In this document: positions 52,477-59,243 of the stretch, in pieces
Layout: every line of letters begins with the position of its first letter
How positions within the stretch are numbered: position 1 is the first letter of the stretch
Source of the DNA: Hymenobacter convexus
Lineage (GTDB): Bacteria; Bacteroidota; Bacteroidia; Cytophagales; Hymenobacteraceae
DNA length: 64,000 nucleotides
Direction: 5' to 3'
Assembly (NCBI RefSeq): GCF_030580955.1
Contig: NZ_JAUQON010000015.1
Location: 1 to 64,000 of the forward strand
Made by a program: the position numbers and the translations under genes
The notes under the pieces: model-generated
What the model was told of the DNA's origin: nothing
The model's database searches: none
What the model saw: only the letters and a program-made list of their open reading frames with translations

Positions 52477-53372
52477 ACGGTAACTGATTGGGGTGGCGCC
52501 TCAAAGATGTCGCAACTTTCAAAGAAGTAAGCCAGAACAGCCAGTGAAGCAGCCTCAGATGACTCCTGATGCCGGTTTACAAAAGCAAAAAGCTTTCGGT
52601 AGATGGCATTGGGGTCGTTGCCCGCACGCTTAAGCCGGCTGTACTCATAACGTAATAAAGCAGAAACCCTCATACCTAGCTCAGGGTCTGATTGATATGA
52701 GTCAAAAAAGGCTGTTACACGAGGCGAGAGTCTGAACCCTAGTCTCACTAAAGCTTTGCTGTTCTCGTCAAATCCATTTGCATCCAGCTTGCCTGGCGGT
52801 ACTTCTAGAACAGCGCTGGTTGGTTCAGGAACAGCAACGTTCAGGTTACTCAGAACCTCACTGATTTCTTCAAAGGCTATGTGATTTGGACGAGCCATAG
52901 GCGGTCCAAGCACGTAGGCGATGTCCTCTTCTCGCAAATCGAATAGCTTCGTTCTGAGCTCAACAGGACCTAAGTGACCTATTGTGATACTGGGGTTGTT
53001 TCCTTCAAGCGCAAGCAATGTTTCGAGCACATGCGGCGGGACACCTCCATAGCTGTTATGAACGAATGACCATTTATCGAAATACTGCTCCCAATGCGGG
53101 AGCGCACCTTCAAAGTCATCATTAATCTTCTTGATAGCCGCTTTCGCTTCCATTTCATTAGGGGCGTAAACTTGGTACAGATGTCGTTCAGAACGCAGGT
53201 ATCCATCGTTCTTTTTGTCCCCTATATTACCCCATGGTCGAATACTCATGAAATCGCTGGGGTGACATAGCTCCATAATCAAGGAGAATAAGTCCTGATA
53301 AGCGTTTCCAGTGCCCTCATACACCTTAATCTTGAATCTCATTTCATACATCTCGCGGCTATACTCAAGCAT
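52473..53372 (-). CDS. ABC-3C effector component, nuclease-like N terminus
   Basis: A 299-aa protein (in-frame starts also at 53348 and 53342). The N-terminal domain, FKIKVYEGTGNAYQDLFSLI, CHPSDFMSIRPWGNIGDKKNDGYLRSERHLYQVYAP, has the order of a restriction-endonuclease-like fold (GDKKNDG followed by a QVY strand). The C-terminal domain (about 180-299) is helical and corresponds to the ABC-3C dimer part. It is the first gene of the operon and overlaps the middle component by 4 nt. On activation it would cut nucleic acid; the Q in place of the usual E/D of the catalytic strand should be noted. Confidence 0.78.
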   Translation of the reverse strand: MLEYSREMYEMRFKIKVYEGTGNAYQDLFSLIMELCHPSDFMSIRPWGNIGDKKNDGYLRSERHLYQVYAPNEMEAKAAIKKINDDFEGALPHWEQYFDKWSFVHNSYGGVPPHVLETLLALEGNNPSITIGHLGPVELRTKLFDLREEDIAYVLGPPMARPNHIAFEEISEVLSNLNVAVPEPTSAVLEVPPGKLDANGFDENSKALVRLGFRLSPRVTAFFDSYQSDPELGMRVSALLRYEYSRLKRAGNDPNAIYRKLFAFVNRHQESSEAASLAVLAYFFESCDIFEAPPQSVTV

Positions 53373-53567
53373 CGTTAATAAGTAGAAAAGGTTAAGTATC
53401 GAGTTGGAGAATTAGCGAAGAAACGCCGTGCAAAGTGAAGTTGAAGAAGCACACCTATCGCTGGTGTTTGTTGCGAGGTGGCGCTGCATGGTGTCGGTGG
53501 GGCCACGCTAGGCATACGGGACAGGCGATGCCAAGACCTGGACTATTGAGTTCACCGCGCGTGACAG

Positions 53568-53633
53568 CCTAAACTAAGAACTGACAAAACCGACAGAAAG
53601 CCTTCTGTCGGTTTTGTCAGTTCTTAGTTTAGG
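53568..53633. repeat. Palindrome C of the GACAAAACYGACA family
   Basis: A perfect 31-bp inverted repeat with a 4-nt loop (53568-53598 and 53603-53633). Its inner part AACTGACAAAACCGACAG carries the same half-units as palindromes A and B, in exchanged order. It stands between the ABC-3C operon and the element's last gene. Positions 53373-53567 show no gene. Confidence 0.93.
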
Positions 53634-53671
53634 TCAATTGTAAATAATTCTTTAAAGGGCTCACTTGCATT

Positions 53672-54505
53672 CTACTCTTCCTCAAGTTCGAGCAGCTCAC
53701 TGGTGGCCTTTTGTAGCGCTGCGTCCGCTAAGTAGGGAATGACCGCTGATATATTTTTAATCATAATATTTCGCATTTGTTTATTATCCATACCTAAACG
53801 ATTGGTGCGGTGGTCCATTTCAATATAGAGCTCCCTTAGTTTTCTACCTGATGTGTGTCCATACTTCAGGGCTATCGCATCGGCATTTGTAGGCATAGCT
53901 TTTCCTTGATAGACATAAAGTAATGCAATTTGTCGCAAGCTGAGGGTAGGCACGGGTACCTGTTCTTTAATTGCCGGGCCAGCCCTACCATCTGATTTAG
54001 CAAGCCCAGCAGGCACTGCTTCGCTTAAATCGCGTCGCGCAATCAACTTCTGTATTTCTATCTGCTCATTCAGCCAATCGCGTGCACGCTCTACGTTTAG
54101 TGGCTCTATGCCTAGTTTTTTAGCTTCTGCCCCTCGCAGGTCCTGTATCCCCTGCAGGTGCAACGATTCCACTATTAGGTCATCTAAATATTGGTACTGT
54201 GCCCTACCAGCCTTAAAACCGAAAAGGGCTTCAAACTTCTCGCCCGTCAACCCCTCCAAGAAGTCCACTACTAAATGGAGCTTCAGTGAGTGGCCGAAAA
54301 TATTTATGTGTAGAACGAGCATGTCATCACGTTGGATGAAGGGGATGTTACCAATCATCCAAGTAAAATATTGCCTGAATGTGGAGTAGTACATTGGACA
54401 TTCCCCCCGAAAGGTCCGTAGCCGCCGCCCCTCGTTTGCAGAGGCAACCAATCGGGCCTCCTCCTGGTCTGCTATTGTTTTTAAGTCAGCTAAGGATTTT
54501 CTCAC
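53672..54505 (-). CDS. Unknown element protein, partner of the gene next to the integrase
   Basis: A 277-aa protein. The N-terminal 185 residues are unassigned (MYYSTFRQYFTWMIGNIPFI, then LKLHLVVDFLEGLTGEKFEAL). The C-terminal 85 residues (LRQIALLYVYQG, TSGRKLRELY, ISAVIPYLADAALQKA) match the end of the protein at 21108-22109. So the two outermost genes of the element share a domain, one next to each att site. A role in att-site or end recognition is inferred. Confidence 0.75.
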   Translation of the reverse strand: MRKSLADLKTIADQEEARLVASANEGRRLRTFRGECPMYYSTFRQYFTWMIGNIPFIQRDDMLVLHINIFGHSLKLHLVVDFLEGLTGEKFEALFGFKAGRAQYQYLDDLIVESLHLQGIQDLRGAEAKKLGIEPLNVERARDWLNEQIEIQKLIARRDLSEAVPAGLAKSDGRAGPAIKEQVPVPTLSLRQIALLYVYQGKAMPTNADAIALKYGHTSGRKLRELYIEMDHRTNRLGMDNKQMRNIMIKNISAVIPYLADAALQKATSELLELEEE

Positions 54506-54531
54506 AACAGTGCAGAATGCAGGCGCATGCT

Positions 54532-54552
54532 TGTATAACCCAACGTATAATC
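54532..54552. repeat. Right-end copy of the arm-like repeat
   Basis: TGTATAACCCAACGTATAAT corresponds to TGTATAACCCGCCGTATAAC at 19751, in the same direction, just inside the right att site and between it and the outermost gene. It is a likely recombinase arm or accessory site. Confidence 0.6.
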
Positions 54553-54559
54553 CAGAAGC

Positions 54560-54597
54560 AAATCAGCCACCCAGATTTACATCTAAGTGGCTGATTT
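54560..54597 (-). terminator. Element-borne terminator-like hairpin behind tRNA-Gly
   Basis: An 11-bp stem (54560-54570 with 54587-54597, arm AAATCAGCCAC) with a 16-nt loop, directly behind the tRNA 3' end. It replaces the original hairpin now left at 19548. The two share the GTGGCTG arm core but differ in loop. The T-run on the minus strand is weak. Confidence 0.6.
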
Positions 54598-54599
54598 AC

Positions 54600-54648
54600 A
54601 ATGAGCGAGAAACGAGGTTCGAACTCGCGACCCTCAGCTTGGGAAGCT
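54600..54648. repeat. attR, 49-bp repeat inside tRNA-Gly
   Basis: Identical to attL at 19587-19635. It covers the tRNA from the anticodon loop to just beyond its 3' end, so integration leaves the tRNA sequence unchanged. Confidence 0.93.
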
Positions 54649-54676
54649 GATGCTCTACCAACTGAGCTACTCTCGC
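54604..54676 (-). tRNA. tRNA-Gly (CCC)
   Basis: A 73-nt cloverleaf on the minus strand: acceptor GCGAGAG pairs with TTCTCGC; D arm GCTC/GAGC; anticodon arm TCAGC-TTCCCAA-GCTGA gives anticodon CCC; T arm GCGAG-TTCGAAC-CTCGT. CCA is not encoded (the 3' end continues CATT). The 3' two-thirds come from the mobile element. Confidence 0.95.
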
Positions 54677-54767
54677 GCGATGGTTTGGTGGCCCGAAATT
54701 ACGCCAAAGAACCGGATTCGCAACCGGAGCCAACCTGTCCTTTCGCGGCCGCGTATGACGGAGCACG

Positions 54768-55034
54768 ATGGCCACTCCTCCCCTTCCCCCCGTTACGCGC
54801 CGCCTGGTTGGCCTTTTGCTCATGATGAGCGGGGCATTGCTGGGCTTGGGCATGCTGTTGAAAGTATACGTGGCGGTGGTCAGTTGGAACTCGGGTTACC
54901 AGGATTCCTACGCCATGCTGTCGGTTTATCTGGTGGGGCTGCTGGCCAGTGGGCTGCTGATGCGCATGGGCCTGCGGATGCGCCGCGGCGACGACCTGTC
55001 GAAGCGCGACCCCGACACCGACGAGATACTGTAA
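54768..55034 (+). CDS. Small two-helix membrane protein
   Basis: An 88-aa protein with two hydrophobic segments (RLVGLLLMMSGALLGLGMLL and AMLSVYLVGLLASGLLMRMG) and a charged acidic tail. No family name is certain. It lies 29 bp ahead of the acetyltransferase gene in the same direction and starts 91 bp after the divergent tRNA. Confidence 0.6.
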   Translation: MATPPLPPVTRRLVGLLLMMSGALLGLGMLLKVYVAVVSWNSGYQDSYAMLSVYLVGLLASGLLMRMGLRMRRGDDLSKRDPDTDEIL

Positions 55035-55063
55035 ATCGGCCGCCGCGGCCCGACCTTTGCCCC

Positions 55064-55609
55064 ATGTCATCTCCTCTGCGCATCTCGCTGGCCAAAGCCA
55101 ACCCCGCCACCGCCGCCCAACTGGCCGACCTGGGCCGCCAAACCTTTCAGGATACCTTCGCCGCCACCAACACGGCCGCGGACATGGCCGCCTACCTGGC
55201 CGAAAACTTTGGCCCTGAAATTCAGCTCGCCGAGCTGCAGGACCGCGAAAACACCTTCCTGCTGGCCCATATGCAAAACGAGCTGGTGGGCTACGCCAAG
55301 CTGCGCGACAACTCCGCGCTGGGCCTACCCGAAGGCCAGGATGCCGCCGGCCGCCTCGAAATTGAGCGCCTCTACGTGCGCGACGACTGGAAGGGCACCG
55401 GCCTGGGCGCCGCCTTGATGCGCGGCATTCTGGCGCTAGCCGAGCAACTGCACTGCACGGCTGTGGTGCTGGGCGTGTGGGAAAAGAACGACCGGGCCCG
55501 GGCCTTCTACCAGCGCTTCGGCTTCCGGGAGGTGGGCCAGCACGAGTTCCGGCTGGGCCAGGACGTGCAAACCGACCTGATTTTACGCAAGGGCATGGCG
55601 GGCCGCTAA
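55064..55609 (+). CDS. GNAT-family N-acetyltransferase
   Basis: A 181-aa acetyltransferase. The acetyl-CoA site is visible in IERLYVRDDWKGTGLGAALM (R/Q-x-x-G-x-G/A type) and in the C-terminal VLGVWEKNDRARAFYQRFGFREVG. The N terminus (LADLGRQTFQDTFAATNTAADM) is typical of the RimI-like amine acetyltransferase group. ATG 55064 follows GACCTTTGCCCC closely, a start context seen elsewhere in this genome; the longer frame to 54650 is not used. Substrate unknown. Confidence 0.9.
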   Translation: MSSPLRISLAKANPATAAQLADLGRQTFQDTFAATNTAADMAAYLAENFGPEIQLAELQDRENTFLLAHMQNELVGYAKLRDNSALGLPEGQDAAGRLEIERLYVRDDWKGTGLGAALMRGILALAEQLHCTAVVLGVWEKNDRARAFYQRFGFREVGQHEFRLGQDVQTDLILRKGMAGR

Positions 55610-55615
55610 ACCGGC

Positions 55616-55623
55616 TACTTTTG
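55616..55623 (+). promoter_or_regulatory. -7 box next to a start codon
   Basis: TACTTTTG ends 3 nt before ATG 55627 and 9 nt before the in-frame ATG 55633. By spacing, the second ATG is the better leaderless start. Confidence 0.45.
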
Positions 55624-55626
55624 GGA

Positions 55627-56676
55627 ATGCCTATGCCCGCCCTGTTGCGCTTGTTGAAGCACCGTGCCGCCGGCGCCGCCCTCGCGCTGGCCCTCCTGGC
55701 CACGGGGGGCTGCCAGCCGCAGTCCGACGCGGCCACCGCGGCGGCGCCCCCACCCGTGGGCCATTACGAAGGCAGCCTGGTGCAGGCGGGCCAGCCCGAA
55801 CTACGCATCGCGCTCGACATTCGCCACCCCAGCCCGGGCCACTACGAGGCCGAGATGAGCGCACCCACGGCGCCGGGCCTCAGCTTTGTGGCCGATACCG
55901 TTTTTTTCAGCAATAACCAACTGCGCCTCACGCGGCCGGCCCGGTCCGGCCAAAGCCTGGTACTCAAGTCGGAAGGCGACTTTTGGCGGGGCACCCTGGC
56001 GGTCGACTCGGCCAGGGCCACCACCGTGCTGCTCAAGCGCGGCAACGCCACACCCAATACCTACCACGTCGAAGAAATGCCGCAGGCCAACGGCCCGGCC
56101 TGGCTTTTTGCCCCGGCCGACGCAGGCACCCTGGGCCCCGCCCTGGCCCTGCTCCCCGACTCGGCCACGGCCGGCGCCGCGCCGCTGTGGGCCGATGCCC
56201 TGGCCCGGGAGGGCATCATCGTGCTGATAATGCCGGTGGCCGGCGCGGCCACACCCGCCACCGAAACACCGCGTCTGCAGGCCGCCCTGCGCCTGCTCCG
56301 CAACACGCCCGGCGCCGACACCGCCAACGTGGGCGCCTGGGCCGCCGGGCCGCGGGCCGGCGCGCTGGCGCAAGCCGTGGCGCCCGGCGGGCCGCGGGTA
56401 GCCTACCTAATTGCCCAAAATGTGCCCGTGAGCCCGGAAAACCGGGCGGCTTTCCGGGAGCTGAAAAACCGCAAGCTGCCCGTGCTGGGCCTGTATGGCG
56501 GACCGGGCGCCGCCGCGCAGGCCGCCGCGCTACGCAATGCGCTGGGGGGCCGCCGGGGCACGGCGGTGCTCACTTACCGCACCAGCGGGGCCGATTTGTT
56601 GGTACCGGGCGGGCTGAGTCGGCGCCTGGGACCGGGCCTGCCGGCGGGGGTGGTGGAGTGGCTGCGGGGGCGGTAA
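55627..56676 (+). CDS. Lipoprotein with degenerate alpha/beta-hydrolase domain
   Basis: A 349-aa protein. The N terminus ALALALLATGGC is a lipoprotein signal (lipobox TGGC). Residues about 40-145 are a beta-rich domain (GHYEGSLVQAGQPELRIALD). The C-terminal part (about 150-349) has the layout of alpha/beta hydrolases of the EstA type (WADALAREGIIVLIMPVAG, then VGAWAAGPRAGALAQA, then LPVLGLYGG). The nucleophile elbow expected as G-x-S-x-G reads AAGPRAG, so the Ser is missing and it is probably not an active esterase. Codon use is GC-rich like its neighbours. Confidence 0.68.
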   Translation: MPMPALLRLLKHRAAGAALALALLATGGCQPQSDAATAAAPPPVGHYEGSLVQAGQPELRIALDIRHPSPGHYEAEMSAPTAPGLSFVADTVFFSNNQLRLTRPARSGQSLVLKSEGDFWRGTLAVDSARATTVLLKRGNATPNTYHVEEMPQANGPAWLFAPADAGTLGPALALLPDSATAGAAPLWADALAREGIIVLIMPVAGAATPATETPRLQAALRLLRNTPGADTANVGAWAAGPRAGALAQAVAPGGPRVAYLIAQNVPVSPENRAAFRELKNRKLPVLGLYGGPGAAAQAAALRNALGGRRGTAVLTYRTSGADLLVPGGLSRRLGPGLPAGVVEWLRGR

Positions 56677-56716
56677 ATAAGGGTGGTAGCTGACCGGTTG
56701 AATTGAGCTCGCATCT

Positions 56717-56816
56717 GTCATCCTGAGCGCAGCGAGGAAACTTATTACGCTCGTGCCTAGCGGGTTACGGCCATTTATTCAACGGTGAAAAGGTCCTTCG
56801 CTGCGCTCAGGATGAC
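56717..56816. repeat. Related dispersed inverted repeat, variant arm
   Basis: Arms GTCATCCTGAGCGCAGCGA (56717-56735) and its complement (56798-56816). The arm differs from the GTCATGCTGAGCGCAGCCGA type at 16446, 58204 and 63738 but has the same plan. It fills the gap between two converging genes. Confidence 0.85.
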
Positions 56817-56848
56817 CGGCACTGGCCCGAATCGGCTTCCAGTACCTT

Positions 56849-59176
56849 CTAAATCAGCAGCAGGCCCTTTTCGCGCAGCTGCTGCCAGGCAGGGCTTTGC
56901 AGGAAGTATTCGAACGTGCCCCCTCCCGCCGGAAAAGTGGCCGCCGCCTCGCGTAGCGGCACTTTACTGTCGTAATCCTGGCTGAGCCGGGTGAGCAGCT
57001 GGTGCAGCCAGCGGCCGGCGGCTTCGGTGGTTTTCACCTCAAAGTCCTCGGCCTGCTCGTAGCAGGTGAGCACGGCCTGGGGAGCTTTTTTGCCGGGTTC
57101 GAGGCGGAGCTCGGGAGCGTTGCCGAGCCAGAACAGGCGCTGGTTCTGGCGAGCGAAATCGGGCTTTTCGGGGGCTTGCAGGGCCTGCTGCACGAGGTGG
57201 CGCGGGGTAGTCGATTTGGGGGTTTTAAAATCAAACCAACGGGCCAGGGGCTCATCCAAGGCTACGCCGTGCAGGTAGTTATAGAGGCTCTTGGCCAGGC
57301 CGGGGCCGAAGGCTTCGTGGTCGGTGCCGAGGGGGTCGTCGTGCCACAGGTCGTTCCAGGCAAAGCCGGCGGGCTCGGGGCCGGTGGCCTGCACCTGGTA
57401 CTTCGCCGGGTTCTTGCCCACGGGCGAGTGGGCCGTCATCGAGAAGCGGTGCCAATAGCCACTCTGCACCACGCCGGCCGCGAAAAGCTGGCGCACCACT
57501 TCGAGGCTGTCGATGGTTTCCTGGGCGGTTTGGGTGGGGAAGCCGTACATCAAATACGCGTGCACCATGATGCCGGCCTGGGTGAAACCCTCGGTGACGC
57601 GGGCCACCTGGGCAATGGTGACGCCCTTCTCCATCAATGCCAATAACCTATCGGAGGCCACCTCCAGCCCGCCCGAAACGGCAATGCAGCCCGAGGCGGC
57701 CAGCAGCCGGCAGAGGTCGGCCGAGAAGGTTTTCTCGAAGCGAATGTTACCCCACCAGGTGATGGGCACGCGGCGCTTGAGCAGCTCCACGGCCAGGTCG
57801 CGCAGGGCCAGGGGCGGCGCGGCTTCGTCCACGAAGTGAAAACCAGTCTGGCCGGTTTGCCGGATAATTTGCTCGATGCGGTCCACCAGCAGGGTGCTGG
57901 GGGCAGTTTCGTAGCGGCTGATGTAGTCCAGGGTCACGTCGCAGAAGGAGCAGCGCTTCCAGTAGCAGCCGTGGGCCACGGTGAGTTTGTTCCAGCGGCC
58001 GTCGCTCCAGAGGCGGTGCATGGGGTTGAGCACTTCCAGCACCGAGAGATACTCGGTGAGGGGCAGGTCGGAGTAATCGGGCGTGCCTACTTCGTGGTGC
58101 GGCACGTCGGGGTACGGGTGGTTGATGTACTGAATCTGGCCGGTTTCGTCGCGCAGGAACGTGCGCTGGAGTTTGGAACGGTCAGGCAGAACGTCATTAT
58201 GTAGAACGTCATGCTGAGCTTGTCGAAGCATCTCTACCGCTTCGTTCCCACCGGTACTGATTACTTGCGCGGTAGAGATGCTTCGGCTGCGCTCAGCATG
58301 ACGGGCTTTTTGTTCGTTCAAGCCGCCCAAATATTCCAGCAGCCGCAGCCAGGGGCCTTCGCCATCGTCCAGCGTGAGGTAATCGATGTAATTGAAAAAG
58401 CGCGGCTCCTGAATGGTACGCAGTTCCGTATTGGGGTAGCCGCCGCCCATAATGGTCAGGGTTTCTGGGCTGATTTCTTTGATGTGTTTCGCCAGCCGCA
58501 GGGCGCCGTAGAGGTTGCCGGGGAAGGGCACCGTGAAGCCCACCACATCGGGCTGCACGCGCGCTAGCAGCGGCTCCAGCTCCTCCAGCAGCATTCTGTC
58601 CAGCAGGTTGGGAGCGGCTTCCAGCTCCTGGTGCAGGGGTTCGAAGCTGGTGGCGGAGAGGGCCAGCTTCTCGGCGTAGCGCGAGAAGCCGAAGTGCGGG
58701 CCCACGGTTTCCTTGATGAGGTCGGCGAGGTCTTCGAGGTAGAGGGTGGCCAGGTGGCGGGCCTGGTCCGTCAGGCCCATGGTGCCGAAGGCGGTTTCGA
58801 GGTCGGCCACGTTGTCGAAGCGGCTGGCTTCGGGCAGGAAGCGGCCGTGGCAGATGCGCGGGGCCAGCGTCAGGTCCTTGTTCTGCAAAAACCGAATGAC
58901 CGGGCCAATGGTGGCCAGGTAGCGGTTTTGGAGCCGCAGCATGCGCCGGGCGTTGTCGCTCAGGTCGAAATCACCGGCTTCAATTTCCTGAAAAACCCGC
59001 TTCAGCCCCGCTTCCGAAAACAGGCGCAGCACCAACTGCAAGCCCATGTCGGCCTGCGTTACGGCGTAGCCGCGCCCACCCAGAAAGCCCTTAATGTAGG
59101 CCGTGGCCGGATATGGCGTATTGAGCTGCGTGAGCGGCGGGGTGAGCAGCAGGATGCGGGGCGAGGCAGTAGGCAC
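56849..59176 (-). CDS. B12-binding radical SAM protein
   Basis: A 775-aa enzyme with a GTG start. Residues about 1-260 form a cobalamin-binding-like domain (ILLLTPPLTQLNTPYPATAY, VVGFTVPFPGNLYGALRLAK, TIMGGGYPN). Residues about 395-640 are the radical SAM domain, with cluster ligands in GCYWKRCSFCDV (CX4CX2C spacing as seen) near residue 403. The C-terminal part is family-specific. The substrate is unknown. Residues about 292-325 (RHAERSRSIS ... MLRQAQHDVL) are the translation of a dispersed inverted repeat at 58204-58302, inserted in frame between the two domains. Confidence 0.88.
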   Translation of the reverse strand: MPTASPRILLLTPPLTQLNTPYPATAYIKGFLGGRGYAVTQADMGLQLVLRLFSEAGLKRVFQEIEAGDFDLSDNARRMLRLQNRYLATIGPVIRFLQNKDLTLAPRICHGRFLPEASRFDNVADLETAFGTMGLTDQARHLATLYLEDLADLIKETVGPHFGFSRYAEKLALSATSFEPLHQELEAAPNLLDRMLLEELEPLLARVQPDVVGFTVPFPGNLYGALRLAKHIKEISPETLTIMGGGYPNTELRTIQEPRFFNYIDYLTLDDGEGPWLRLLEYLGGLNEQKARHAERSRSISTAQVISTGGNEAVEMLRQAQHDVLHNDVLPDRSKLQRTFLRDETGQIQYINHPYPDVPHHEVGTPDYSDLPLTEYLSVLEVLNPMHRLWSDGRWNKLTVAHGCYWKRCSFCDVTLDYISRYETAPSTLLVDRIEQIIRQTGQTGFHFVDEAAPPLALRDLAVELLKRRVPITWWGNIRFEKTFSADLCRLLAASGCIAVSGGLEVASDRLLALMEKGVTIAQVARVTEGFTQAGIMVHAYLMYGFPTQTAQETIDSLEVVRQLFAAGVVQSGYWHRFSMTAHSPVGKNPAKYQVQATGPEPAGFAWNDLWHDDPLGTDHEAFGPGLAKSLYNYLHGVALDEPLARWFDFKTPKSTTPRHLVQQALQAPEKPDFARQNQRLFWLGNAPELRLEPGKKAPQAVLTCYEQAEDFEVKTTEAAGRWLHQLLTRLSQDYDSKVPLREAAATFPAGGGTFEYFLQSPAWQQLREKGLLLI
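58204..58302. repeat. Dispersed inverted repeat inside the radical SAM gene
   Basis: Arms of the GTCATGCTGAG...CATCTCTACCGC family (58204-58240 and 58269-58302) around a 28-nt loop; 99 bp, exactly 33 codons, so the frame is kept. GAACGTCAT occurs twice at its left edge (about 58189-58197 and 58204-58212), which may be a trace of the insertion. Confidence 0.92.
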
Positions 59177-59243
59177 AGTGGGGACTAACCCGGCCGGGGT
59201 GGCTAGGGTTCATTTCCCGGCAAAGGTCGGCACGACGGCCGGC

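Larger units (their letters stand above)
19587..54648. mobile_element. 35-kb integrative mobilizable element in tRNA-Gly
   Basis: Two identical 49-bp sequences (19587-19635 and 54600-54648), each containing the 3' part of tRNA-Gly, bound a block that begins with a tyrosine recombinase. Inside are a DUF3987/primase-like replication module, a polyvalent-protein module, a MobV relaxase with candidate oriT and an 11-kb defence island. The intact tRNA is regenerated at the right end. No type IV secretion or virion structural genes were seen, so transfer would need a helper. The order int, ORF, HTH, DUF3987 and primase-like gene recalls NBU-type elements of Bacteroides. Confidence 0.9.

Noticed and set aside
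19587..54648. Prophage interpretation of the whole element
   Set aside because: No terminase, portal, capsid, tail or lysis gene was found; a relaxase and replication module fit a mobilizable element better.
19587..54648. Self-transmissible ICE interpretation
   Set aside because: No type IV secretion or Tra genes are visible between the att sites.
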